Positions 23,501 to 34,580 of a stretch of DNA of 56,792 nt are shown here, one piece after another (within the stretch, counting starts at the first letter, position 1; every line of letters starts with the position of its first letter). Both the position numbers and the translations under genes were made by a program. The stretch lies in contig JASANC010005011.1 of NCBI GenBank assembly GCA_030248135.1, forward strand, positions 1 through 56,792. Direction: 5' to 3'. The notes beneath the pieces were generated by a model, which saw only the letters and a program-made list of their open reading frames with translations, made no database searches and was not told the origin of the DNA. Origin of the DNA: Theristus sp. LFF4_11. Lineage: Eukaryota > Nematoda > Chromadorea > Monhysterida > Xyalidae.

Positions 23501-26500
23501 CAAGTTCAAAAACAGTTCTATCAATCGTAAGTGGAAAGTGCGTTTTCCACGACTTTTTTTACGGATATGATTGACTTTTGGAAAAACTACCATAGATACT
23601 GTACTTATTTTCGACAAAAGAAATCTCGACTTATTTTCGATGATGAAAGTCCGGCTCTTGAACAAATTTCGTTTTTGTGGTTTTGCATTTTCCAGACACC
23701 TAAATATGTTTCTTTTAAATTGCCTGACACCTAAATAATCAAGAGTTCCGAAAGCAAAAAAGAAGACGCTCGAGACTTTTTTGAATTCCCCGTCAGGTCT
23801 GCTCGCCGCGCGACACGGCCGAACAAGATTGGGCCGTTTCGCGAGACAATCCGACCAACAGCGCAAGGAGCAGGCGGACGGTTATGACGAACAAGAACAG
23901 TCGTACTTTTTCGAGCGGCCGCCAAATGAGACGGACATTTTGGCCGAGTATTACTTCACAGGTGCGGAGGAGTTTGTTGGAATGCTCTAATGTCTCTCTG
24001 GATCTTGCTGATTGGCTGCGTACATATGGTGTTTTTTGCAGCTTTTCGTCGTTCTATTCGATGTTGTTAAAGTGTGAGGAAAAGAACAAAAACCATTCTG
24101 AAACCAAGACAGAAACGGTTTTATTTTTGTTTTTTGTTTGTTTGTTCAGGCAGCGTTTTCTGTCCGGCCAACATGTGCAATAAGCGGTTCTTGCTGGCGC
24201 TCAAGTATTGGGGCGTACCGGAAGTAGCAATCGCGCATAATGTAGGCTTTCTTTCGGCGAGAAAAATCATTGTCATTGGTTTTTTAGATTGAAAATTGCA
24301 ATTAGTTTTCATTAAGAACCGCTAAATTTATGTTATACAACGTATCGGATTTTAGTTTTCGGTGATTCGTGGCCTGATCAGTAACGGCGGGTCGATCGAT
24401 GATGCGGGTTTAATCGACGGTCACAGCCCGCGTCGCAGCAGCTCGCATCTTGCGCCCTCTAGTGGCCACGTGTCATTTCGAGTGCCGAGCGCGAGTGAGC
24501 TTAGTGTGCTCGATGAATCGTTCGACAGTGACGATAGTGAGCTGGAGGCGAAAAAGGTGACACTTTGAAACGATGTTGTTCGCACACACGCGCCAAAAGT
24601 GACACCATTTTGACGTATAGCGTTACAGAAACTGCAGTGAGTGAAGATTGTGAAAGTCCATACGACTGTGGTTGCGGGAGAACAAATCTGTACTGTAAAT
24701 GCAACAGCACCATAATCAAAGAACAGTACAATCTTTTTAATCTTGCTTATGCAACGCTCACAACAGTAGTATTTGTCTCCCAACCTGGAGTGTGCGGCGC
24801 TGCAGTGCACCAGCCTCCAAAAGCCAGCCTCAGAGTTCGGGAAGTTTACCGATCGCTCACATGCAGACTGGCTGACGCTAAACTTGGCGCAACATCATTC
24901 CGCAAAATGTGAACAAAAAGACAATTCAGGCAGCGAAAGAGTCAATGATACCAACGGAGCAGATGTGTCTCGGACTGTTGCGCAAACGGGTCTGGACAGC
25001 GTTCGAGGATCCGCAGAGTTCAACAGCCGCAAAGGCGCTTTCAGTTGTGTCGTTCTTCTTTGTCACCGTCTCAGTCACAGGTGAAGCAAAGCAAAGTTTT
25101 CTTTTCTTATCCATCACGCACGTCATCTTGCGCTGAGTGATCATTTTAAATGGTGATTTTACCGCTTGAAATCCATCCAATTAGCTCGATGCGCTGGTTT
25201 ATCGGCAACAGAAACGTCGCATTCGCTATATGCCGTTTTTCGGGGATACAGTGTATAGCGGCCAAAAGCCAACAAAATCAATGTAGGATTCAAATCACTG
25301 GTGCCCGCAGGCCGCAGGCTTAGCGGCTGACCCCCGCTTGTGGCGAGGGCAATTGATCTTCGGAACCCTCATTCAGTTATCCACGCTCCTCTACACCAAA
25401 TCACTGAAGTTTTTGGTAGTTTGGTACGGAATGGCCGGTTAAACATGGCAGCCTTTTCAAATTTGAATGAAAGAAAAACGACGTTCAGATGTGTGTGTGT
25501 GTCAAATTTCAGGTGTTTTTTTAACTAATTGATTCTTCGTGCTATTCTGTTCCTACAAGATTGGGATTGGCATTACTGAAAAAGACAACTCCCAGCTAGT
25601 CTGCGACTGATCCCGCCTTGATGGAGACTACAAGCACTGCCTTATTTATTTGGCCATACTGTACCTTAGGGTTCCTGGAACCAGTAGCGGAAAGTATAAA
25701 TTAAAGGAAATGCTATGAACAAAAACCGATGGCATGCTTTCAGGTTTGATCCTCGGCTCAATGGTGGAGTTCCAGCGCGCTTGCAAGACTGGCACCAGTT
25801 TTGTGGACTTGATGTTGCGTGATGCGGATTACTGCGCGGAGCCGGAGCCGATTCAACCGCTGGTCGTTGCCGAGTACGTTTGCATCGCGTGGTTCACGGT
25901 CGAGCTCGGTGCCAGGTTGGCTTTTTTCGTCAGTTTTTGCTTTGTGTGCTGCGGACTGACACCGCGTTGGCTGGACACTGTTTTTGCGGTTTCGCCCGGT
26001 AAGCGTGGCCACAAGCCAGCCCAAGCATATTTGCTTTTTTAATCTTAAAGTTTCAAATCTTAAATTCAAAACGCTGCTTTACATGTTCAGTGCGTTTAAA
26101 ATTATCAGCTGAATATTTCGATTGGTTTCATTTGATCAACAGTTAGCAAAACATTTGGTGAATTCAGAGTGAATATTCCGCACCAAATTCATCATTCACA
26201 GGTTTCTCGTCTGTGCCAATCGTTCGTATTTCTTCACGATTGTCTTCAACGTGATCGACGCCGCAACAGTGTTGCCGTTTTATGGTGAACTCGTGCTACC
26301 AGTCTTCGGCATCGAGGCTGACTCGCTCAAACGGGTCACTGGTCGGCCAGCGTGTTTTCTTGTTTTCAGTTTTATCAAGATGTTTTTTTTAGTTTTTGTC
26401 CTAGTTATCGACCGAAAAAAAACATGAGGATATTGACCCACGGGACGTATTTAGCGGACCATTCTGTAAATTCAATCATCAGAGTTTCGTGCCGTCCGAT

Positions 26501-28696
26501 TTCGTAGTCGATGCGATATCACAAAATAAACAAAAGTTTCAAGAACAAACCAGCACAACACAAAAAAATCGGTGATTTTGTTGTTTTCCCCTTCGCCAGC
26601 TGCCATGCTGGTTGTGCGTGTGATGCGCGTACTCCGGGTGGCGCGCGTATTCAAGCTGGCTCGCTACAGCTCAGGACTGCAAACGTTCGCACGAACATTA
26701 TCATTGGTCAGTTTGAAAGTGTCAGTTTTGTCAGCTGATTGCCTATAATTTACGGCGTGCCGTTCCTTTGCGACTATCAACATGTGCGTCTGCGTGAACA
26801 TAAATGTGTATGGCCTATTTTTTTAAACGTGTCCCACTGAAATGACGTCATGTGCCACAAAACATGCGCTTGTCGTTCACAGCAAACCAGACTATCCGTT
26901 TAGCCGATTTCTTCCCGTAAACAAATGGTGAATGTCGAATCAGTCACACCAAATTGAAATTTTAGTGCCTGTACTTTGACAAACGGGCGTTTTTAAATAA
27001 AATGGCCTCACGTTAGTCCGGACACGTTTGAATAAATCCACTATACATCAACATGCGCATCAACATGTGCATCAACAAGTGCATCAACAAGTGCATCAAC
27101 CTGTGCATCAACATGCGCATCATCATGTTCATCATCACATTGAGTGCACAGAGCGCCAACGAGCTGAGCATGCTGCTGATGTACATGGCGACGGGCGTGG
27201 TGTTCTTCTCGACGATGATCTACTTCATCGAACGCGACTACAACCACACGCCGTTCGACAGCATCCCGGCCGCCTGCTGGTGGTGTATCGTGACGATGAC
27301 CACCGTCGGCTATGGCGACATGGTGCCGCTCAGTGCTCGTTAGTGCCATCATTATTTTCAGTGGCTTTCAGTGTTATTGATTGGTTTTTGTTTGTTTCTT
27401 GTCTTTTTCTTTTGGTTCTGCGCGCGTCAATGCGCTCATGTATGAATGCTTGTATGAACGATCACGTGTTCTGAAGACAACACGTGACGTGCTGGGTTGC
27501 TGTTTTTTGCTGTGTGAATGAGACGTGACGTGACGTGATGTGACGTGTTCGACAATTACGTTGGAGCATTCATGAAGCTTTTAATGACCGCATTTAGCCA
27601 TGTTTTACGGTTTAACGCGTGTCACTAAATGCGGCTTCCATGAACGCCGCCTGAATCCTCCGTGTCTCGTTTCAGCGGGTAAGCTGGTGGCCGTGTGCGC
27701 CAGCGTCGCCGGCATCATCGTGCTGGCGTTTCCAATCTCGATGATTGTTGAGAATTTCGCCGTCGTGCAAGAGGAGGAGGAGCTACAGAGGAAGGACGAG
27801 ATGGAGGGTGGTGCTCACGACAATAACAACAACAACAATGACAAGAACAACAACAACAACAATTCTGTCGCCGATCAGGCGCAAGTGAGTGTCTTTCAAT
27901 TAGAAGTTCCGTTTCATTGCAATGAAAAAAAACTTGAAGTTGGGGTCCATTTTTTCTCCATCGACTTAAACTCAAACTCAAACGCAGACCAACACCAAAC
28001 GACAGAAAACCTTAGTAAGGCGGTCCCTGCATATTGATTTGGAACTTTGAAAATTTTATCAACTCGGATTAATTTTTTTGCAAAGTTCAAAGTTGTACTT
28101 GTTGTATGATATCTCGGGCACAAACGAGGCTGCATCACAACTGTTGCAAGCAGTGTTTCTCGCGGTTTCGCCTGGTAAGCGCCATACCGCCCCCCGCGCT
28201 CGTAGTACGACAAGGCGCGGGCTGCACAGCGCAACACAACAAATCATAACCAGGACAGACGGGTGTTACGTCTGACTGAAACAGCAGCGAAACAAGACAA
28301 AAAACCTTAGTGCGTTAGACTCGATGTCGGTGCGCTCGGGGGATCGAGCCCCGCCGAGCGGTGTATAGGCACTTAAGGACAGAGACAACTCGATGGGCGC
28401 CCTACTCAACGGCGTTCTGTACGCTTCTCTGGGTTAGCACTGCCTAAAATCAACAACAAGAAACGCAACGTGCGCAGAGCAACGGCCACAGCGGGCTGCG
28501 CGCGGCGCTCGAACAGCAACGCCTGATCAGTCAGCGGATCGTGTGCGGCATCCCACGGCACAGTTCGTCGTCGTCGTCGGACGTCACCAGTCGCCGGACG
28601 AATCGCCGCGAGCGCCGCAAGTCGCTGCGTCGCAAGTCCGTCTTCGGCGAACGCGACCGCCGCGGCTCGTTGTTCCCGATGATCAGTCGTGTTTAG
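20525..28696 (+). CDS. Voltage-gated K+ channel alpha subunit (Kv)
   Basis: Pore-forming plasma-membrane K+ channel subunit, expected to be a tetramer. Exons: 20525-20649, 21156-21301, 23192-23305, 23797-23961, 24150-24241, 24356-24556, 24930-25080, 25744-25915, 26202-26341, 26600-26706, 27152-27332, 27676-27884, 28478-28696; every phase agrees, 673 aa. The T1 domain begins at LQLNIGG (about residue 113) and continues TRLGRF, YYFTG, ALKYWGV. S1 follows [14 protein letters not shown]2 has [10 protein letters not shown]3 has [13 protein letters not shown]4 has R/K every third residue ([16 protein letters not shown]); the pore is [10 protein letters not shown]6 is GKLVAV...[15 protein letters not shown]. 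The usual S6 P-x-P is replaced by F-P-I-S, and the T1 zinc motif of Kv2-4 (H-x5-C-x20-CC) is absent. An acidic Ser-rich insert separates T1 and S1, and a poly-Asn stretch plus an Arg/Ser-rich tail follow S6. Subfamily uncertain. Confidence 0.92.
21527..21650. mobile_element. Palindromic MITE A in Kv intron 2
   Basis: TCCAACTAGTTGATTGGTTG leads into TGCATGCATTCTGTGCA and, after a short loop, GCACAGAATGCATGCA. The same termini (CCAACTAGCTGATTGG or its complement) occur at 29924-29985, 32270-32370, 40190-40357 and 41448-41545, always inside introns. Confidence 0.55.
21889..22348 (+). mobile_element. MITE T (ACCGTATTACC), copy 1
   Basis: The ends are ACCGTATTACC and GGTAATACGGT. Inside are C-runs alternating with AATAAACCCCC-like spacers, small palindromes such as ATCCCCCATGGGGGTT, and a unique core AAAGGCCCCAAAGGGATGAG. 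A second copy in the same orientation lies at 53455-53895. No clear target duplication. Kv intron 2. Confidence 0.7.
23323..23442. mobile_element. Short MITE B in Kv intron 3
   Basis: A 120-bp palindrome from GGCCAGTTCATACTGACGTA to TACGTCAGCATGAACTGGCC. Related sequences with TGACGTATGC-type tips occur at 39297-39383 and 47101-47222. Confidence 0.55.
25285..25420 (+). repeat. SINE family 2, 3' fragment
   Basis: Resembles 3050-3185 in order: TCACTGGTG, a GC-rich middle, ATTGATC, and ACACCAAATCACTGAAGTTT. The tRNA-like head is missing. Located in Kv intron 7. Confidence 0.4.
26828..27028 (+). mobile_element. MITE D (ACGTGTCC), copy 1
   Basis: About 200 bp between ACGTGTCCCACTGAAATGACGTCAT and TTAGTCCGGACACGT in Kv intron 10. 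An inverted copy lies at 51721-51920 and a fragment at about 28769-28940. Confidence 0.6.
27046..27140 (+). repeat. 12-bp tandem repeat (CAACATGTGCAT)n
   Basis: About eight units of CATCAACATGTG-type sequence run up to the splice acceptor of Kv exon 11 at 27151, replacing a normal pyrimidine tract. It makes a spurious open frame with repeated Met/Cys/Ile/Asn. Confidence 0.7.
27565..27653. mobile_element. Small MITE C in Kv intron 11
   Basis: GCATTCATGAAGC at the left and GCTTCCATGAACGCC at the right enclose about 60 bp. A related copy at 44338-44429 has GGCATTCATGAAGC and GCTTCATGAATGCGCC. Confidence 0.5.
28308..28450 (+). repeat. tRNA-derived SINE (family 1), 5'-truncated copy
   Basis: Contains the B-box-like GGGGATCGAGCCCCGCCGAG and the shared body GTATAGGCACTTAAGGACAG, GGGCGCCCTACTCAACGGCG, CTGTACGC. 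The tRNA-like A-box part seen in other copies is missing. It lies in the last Kv intron, just before exon 13. Confidence 0.7.
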
Positions 28697-29614
28697 TACT
28701 AGTATACATGCAGTTCGCTGTTTGCTTTCATGAATGCCGCTTTGTTCCACTGTAGCTATTCTATTTGATGAACGTGTCGATTCCGAAATGACGTCATGTT
28801 TTGAGACAGGCGCTTTTTTGCTGTTATTCTCGCAGTATGTGTGCGAGTGAGTGAGGGGTGAAGGACACCTTGCGATCCCTTGTGCTGCTCCCTACAAACG
28901 GGCGTTTATAAAAGGAAATCATTTCGGATAACGACATGGTTGAGTAAATCTGCAATAGCTTCGCGTGGTTTCATAGCTTTTTCTCAGTTTATTTGATTTT
29001 TTGATTTGCTCAATTTGAAAAATTTTTTGAAACACTGTGAGACGCTGAATGCAATACGGTGTCATATGCATTTACAATAAATAGGTAGATATGAGATTAC
29101 TTGTATAGTTTTTCAAATTGCTGATTGAAGTTGGACAAGTTTGAGCGCGTTTGAGTTGGAGGGGATCCAAAACAATCCAGCAACAATCAATCAAATCAAA
29201 ATTTAGCGATTTATTTTTTTGCCAGAGTTTTTCTTCGAATAACAAAAACGAAGCTCCTTCCGAGCTCAACAGCTCTGAAACGTGTCTACTGGCAATTCCG
29301 AAAAAGCAGTTTCTTTTCTACGGGGTACACATTGATAAGGAAGAACTTACACTGAATTGGTCAATTCATTTTGATACAATTGTAATTGTTTTTATTGCGT
29401 GTTTTTATGTAAATTTATTTAAAGAGATTGTCCAGTATGAAGAGATGAATAAAGCGAACAATGCATACAGTATTTGCGGCAGTATCAGGGTTGATATTCA
29501 CAGTAAAAAATCTATCAAAAACAAAACAAAACCGCCAGGCGTAATAATTCTACATTTTCAATTATGATTGCTGCTGCAGCTAACCCAGCTCATTTTGATA
29601 AAAAAACGAACCGT
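28697..29614. other. Spacer between convergent Kv and astacin genes
   Basis: Holds the 3' flanks of two genes transcribed toward each other and a fragment of MITE D at about 28769-28940. No other coding sequence recognised. Confidence 0.35.
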
Positions 29615-32600
29615 TCAACACAACAGACAACTTCTCCGGCAGTACTGTTGAATGAGCAGTGATTGTGAGCAGAGGCCATTTCGTTGCGAGACCACGGCAG
29701 AGCATTGTGGTGAGATGTCGACACAATTTATACCGGGTGGTTCGCAAAAATGGCACGTCTTTTGGCAGTATTGAGTCATGTACACGCGATCACTCGCGCA
29801 GAGACCGTTCGCAGCCAGTTGAGCGCAGTCGGTGCCGACGTCGTTGCAGACTGCAAGGTGATTGGTGGAATTGTTTTGGTTTGATCTGGAGTCCATAATC
29901 CATCTGGCTTAGTATCTACGTACAACTAGCTGATTGGTTGGTTGCACACATGTGCAGCTGATGCATTCCTGCACAGAATCGCGTTGTATGAAACGTTCGT
30001 TGTGTTTTTACGTTTCTCAATAGAGTGCGCGGTTTTCAAACAGTTCTATAATGAGTTGCTGTGGTAATGAAAGCAGCCGGTTCCAATCGCAGTGACCACA
30101 AAAGCATAAACCCATTTCATTCAACGTCGACGCATTCTGTTTACCAGCGACAGTCAGCGGCGTTGCGGTGGTGGTGCGAGTGTCAGCGCAGAATCGACAG
30201 GCCTGGGCGCAGTGCAGTCGCATCCAGGCAGCGCTGCGCTCACAGTGGCCGACCCGTGCGTGCGCCGCGCATGCGAACGCGTCCGTGTCGCGGCACGCTG
30301 CAGCGGTTGCTGGCGAGGGATCTGTGGGATTGGTTGACCAAGTAATCAATTGCTCTGTCGATCATATCAAGTAAGCAACAGTCCATAAATTAACCGGTCA
30401 ATCAAGCAGCCAAGTTTCTCAGCACCAATAAATCAGTCAATTGACTATCAGTTAGTCAATCAAAGTAATCGAATGTCTGTCACACGCAGAAATAAAAATG
30501 CATCCTGCACCGCACTTTAAAAATGGCTGAAACTGATTGACTGCATATTTGAAAGAAGCACTGCAGTTTGCACTGCATCCTATGACCCTTTTAATCAACG
30601 AATCAATCAGTCAATTTCATCGCGTACCAACAGTCGTGGTCGTGGTCGTGGTTTTCAACGTCGCCGTAACCGGTGTTGTTGTCGTTGTTGTGGTTGTTCG
30701 AACACAAAAATTGCACGTTTTCGAACATTGGCTCTTCATGTAACCCTCGTACGTCGCACAATAGCCACGTGATGCCCAGAGAGCGCAGTTGGAATGTCGG
30801 TCAACACACGGCTGTTCGGTGGTTGTTGTCAACGGCACGGGTGAAACTTGAGTAAAAAACACGAATTTACAAATTTGCGGTGGCTGTTTGGAATCATAAC
30901 GTGGCTCTCCATATTACATGTTGTTTAGTAGTTTTTATCATGATTTCCTGTTGTCCGCGCAATAAAATGTATGGGTGGTCCAGCAGATCCTAGCTAATGT
31001 CACACAAAGGATCTGATCAAAAATACAGATTAGGTCACGTGCACCTGTGTATTTGCTGCACCGCACATCATGTAAAAAAGCTTAGCTTAGGGCTGAACTC
31101 AGGCTTATGTTAGGTTTAGAATACTGAATGTGAATGTGAATGCTCACCTCGACACGTAGCGCAACTGTCCGCACACTGTACACGCATCCACGTCGCATAG
31201 GTACGGCAGTAGCCGAGCTGTCTGTACAGGTCACAATTGGCGTGCCGATCACGACACGCGGGCGCTGGCGGCGCCGTAGTCGCCGGGACGGCAGTGGATC
31301 TGTGCAGGTTTTCGCATGTTTTCACTTTTTATTTTTCAAAATGACATCAACCGATCTCTCTCCACTGACGTGCACCGTCCGCAAGTGGCCGCGCAGTCTC
31401 GTGCGATCCAGCTGGCTGCAACGGAGCAGTACGCCACGAACGACGTGCAGTCGCCACGCTGGTCGACGCATGGCCGACCAGTGGCGACCGAATTGTCGCC
31501 TGAAATGGCTGTTTTGCAGTGTTTCTTAAACTGGCTGAATCGATTACCGCAGTAAATTGAGAAAACAGCGGCGCATGTTGCACGCAATGCTTTACGTAAA
31601 GGTTTCACGCAACGTTTTCACAGCATGCTCGTTGCCTTGAAACCGTTTTCCGTTTTTCAACGGTGGACTTCAGAAATCTAACGTGTCCGCTTTTCCCTCA
31701 CCGGCCTCCGAGCATTTATAAAGTCGATTCAACTTGAGCACATCGAAATCAGAGAATCCCTTCCGTTGGCCGATTCGAATGTGTTCGTTCGGTTTCGTCT
31801 GCAACGTTGGACGGCCATTGCGCGTGAACGCGTACGCGCCGTAGTGCATGATGCTCGCGTAGTCGTACTGTAGGCCGAGGCTGTCGATGACGCTCACCGT
31901 GTATTTGTCGAATTGCGCTGTGTTTGAAATGGATAACGTTACACTGCTTTTGAAATGGATAAAGTTCACTACTTTTGAAATGGATAAAGTTCACTACTTT
32001 TGAAATGGATAAAGTTCACTACCTTTGAAATGGATAAAGTTTGCTGCTTTTGAAATGGATAAAGTTCACTGTTTTTGAAATGGATAAAGTTCACTTCACT
32101 GCTTTTGAAATGGATAAAGTTCATTGTTTTTGAAATGGATAAAGTTTACTGCTTTTGAAATGGATAAAGTTCATTGTTTTTGAAATGGATAAAGTTCACT
32201 GCTTTTGAAATGGATAAAGTTCCACTGCTTTTGAAATGGATAACGTTTATGTCAGCATATCTTGCATGTATGTGGAAGCAACGGTGAATCCGAGAAGCCT
32301 CTGCGCAGCAATTCGTGCACAGAATGCACGCATCAACCAATCAGCTAGTTGGATATGTTTTAGAGTTCGACTGCCCCTTCGGTGTGCGCTTTCTGATTTC
32401 TGATGGGGTTAGCCACGGCGGTTAAAAACATCGCTTGAATGAATCACTCTTCGTTCGTTTGTTTTAGGCGAAACCGAACATTAGAAACCATCGGAGAAGT
32501 AAAAAACAAAAAAAACACGCCACTGACATATCATCGAGGGAACAATGTTCTCCCACAGGACCTCTACGAACTGGTCGCGGTCGGGGCGTGACTGCTCGTG

Positions 32601-33522
32601 AAAGAAGCCAATGGCGTGCAACAGCTCGTGCAGCACCACGCCAAGCTGCACACACCCTGTGCCGAGGGACACGGTTTGCGCACCTCCTGGCCAAAAAAAC
32701 GAAACAAAAGGTCAGTTCCTAAATTTTTGGCCAAATGTATAATGGCCAGCCCCATTCGCAACCAATCAGTGTGTAGCCGATTAGTACAGAAATATCAGCT
32801 GTGCGACCACTGATGGTATAGCTGCCGCAAAAGAAAATTGGGAAAACTAAAATGTTTTGTTTTTTTTCTGGAGAAAAAAACACTGGCACCCTCGCGGCCG
32901 ACGCTCGAATAGCAGCCATCGTCTGGCCAAATTCTCAGATACGCCTGATGGTGTGCCTGTTTCGGCACGAATCGCACGCACGACACGCGACTGTACTCGG
33001 TGAATGCGGACGCGATGATGGCACGGCTGCAGAAGGGCGCTTTTTTGTCTCAGTGTTTTTAATGTTTTTTGATACACAGCAAGACAGCAAGTTGACGTGA
33101 TTGAGAACCGATATTGAACAAATAAATGACCGCAGCATGAAACAATCTGTCTACAATACGGCAAATAGCTGTCTGCCGAAAATGGTATTCCTGTTCGCGT
33201 GGTTTTTGAAAGAAAGTTGATTAAAAAACACATAAACTTTTTAAAAAGCAACTCGCCTAAATGACGTATAAGTGCTGGCGATTACATAGGGCACTTCATT
33301 GTTCGGCCACAGCGCGTATCGACTGCGTACCGCATTTCGGTGTTTCTTTCGGCCGTTATTATGAGCAAAATTCACTGAAAACAATCGACTTGAAGAACTT
33401 TCTTGAACGTATGGCACCGAATATCCTTTCGGCGACAGGAATTGGTCGATGTTGTTGGCGTTCAGTCCCGGATTCGCAATGTCCCCTTCGAACAGATCCG
33501 GGCGAAACGGCTGGTTTATTAT
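29615..33522 (-). CDS. Astacin metalloprotease with six ShKT domains (5' incomplete)
   Basis: Zinc endopeptidase of the astacin (M12A) family, expected to be secreted. Exons in coding order: 33522-33266, 33026-32890, 32686-32528, 31917-31702, 31499-31370, 31299-31148, 30846-30628, 30321-30145, 29850-29615; phases all agree, 560 aa visible. The propeptide carries the aspartate-switch motif LFEGDI. The mature domain starts near HRNAVRSRYALWPNNEVPYV. The zinc site is HELLHAIGFFHE (about 151-162) followed by SRPDRD, and the Met-turn is SIMHYGAY (about 206-212). Six ShKT modules, each with six Cys, follow: one per exon in exons 5-8 and two in the last exon, with Thr-rich linkers between. Such multi-ShKT astacins are known from nematodes and cnidarians. 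The signal-peptide exon was not found upstream. The first acceptor lies in a transposon terminal repeat. Confidence 0.9.
29924..29985. mobile_element. MITE A fragment in astacin intron
   Basis: CAACTAGCTGATTGGTTG is followed by TGCATTCCTGCACAGAAT, as in the copies at 21.5 and 40.2 kb. Confidence 0.45.
31926..32240 (-). repeat. 25-bp minisatellite in astacin intron 3
   Basis: About 13 units of GAAATGGATAAAGTTCACTGC plus TTTT, with one longer unit near 32090 and small variants. Entirely intronic, between the zinc-site exon and the Met-turn exon. Confidence 0.85.
32270..32370. mobile_element. MITE A copy in astacin intron 3
   Basis: AATTCGTGCACAGAATGCACGC then CAACCAATCAGCTAGTTGGA, the complement of the 21.5-kb copy. 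It directly follows the minisatellite. Confidence 0.5.
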
Positions 33523-34495
33523 CTAAAAATGCGGGAGACGCATATAAAAGGAGGAATATGACCTTGTGTTAGCAGTGAAAGACTTGGCTCGACAACGCTT
33601 TTCAAGTCTCTGATGTGGTACACACGGATACAAGTACATAAGAGTTATATTTTTGCGCCGCGTTTGTTGTTTAAAAGCTTGCTGAAAAGCGAAAAACGTT
33701 GAAGTTATTTTTCAATTGTCCTCTTCAGTTTAGTCTAAAATCACACCATGTGCGAAATTCTGTAAATTCTGTGCAAAAACAGAAACATCAGAAATTGCAA
33801 AATATTGCTGCATGTAGCTTTATCGTTGTTGTTGTTGTTGTTGTTTTGTTGGGATTTTTAGGCAATGTTTTTAGCCAGGGCTAACCCAGAGAAGCGTACA
33901 GAACGCCATTGAGTAGGGCGCCCATCGAGTTTTCTCTGTCATTAAGTGCCTACATACCCCTCGGCGGGGCTCGATCCCCCGAGCGCACAGACTGTAGTCT
34001 AACGCACTACCACCAGGCCACGAGGGTGACAATTGTTGTTGTTGCTAACGTACGCACCGCTGTGCATACAGCAGCACCAGTGCAAAAAGTGTTGTCTTCC
34101 GTTGATTTTCACCCTTTTTACCAAACTCTTGTGAGAGGATAAACCGGTGAGTCATTGCCACAGAAGGAGACCTTGCGTGTCCCAACGCCTCTGCGATACA
34201 CTTTGTGCAAACCAGTGTCAGCGATCTAAAGTCTGATCGTTATTTTAGTGGTTTTAGTGGTCGCTAAATGATAGAAAAAAAAACAAATGTGAAAGTGTCA
34301 TTTGTCTATAATGTACGAGGGTTGCCACTTGCAACCGAAATAAAGAATAAACGGCGCAAAAATATGACTCTTATGTACTTGTATCCGTGTGTACCACATC
34401 AGAGACTTGAAAAGCGTTGTCGAGCCAAGTCTTTCACTGCTAACACAAGGTCATATTCCTCCTTTTATATGCGTCTCCCGCATTTTTAGATAATA
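33517..34495. mobile_element. Foldback element 3 with 144-bp terminal repeats
   Basis: The left arm 33517-33660 and right arm 34352-34495 are nearly perfect reverse complements of 144 bp, ending TATTATCTAAAAATGCGGG / CCCGCATTTTTAGATAATA. A TA at each tip could be the target duplication of a Tc1/mariner-like element. The interior contains a SINE copy. The left arm includes the ATTTTTAG splice acceptor and first few codon bases of the first astacin exon found. Confidence 0.8.
33861..34031 (-). repeat. tRNA-derived SINE (family 1), full copy
   Basis: Reading the minus strand: CTCGTGGCCTGGTGGTAGTG (A-box region), GGGGGATCGAGCCCCGCCGA (B-box region), then the shared body and end GGGTTAGCCCTGGCTAAAAA. 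Sits inside foldback element 3. Confidence 0.75.
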
Positions 34496-34580
34496 TTCTG
34501 ACTTTTACATAAGCCGCGAAGGTCGTACCAAAATCACAATACGTTGGTCACACATTCTTCTAAACCCCGGACAACTCAGG

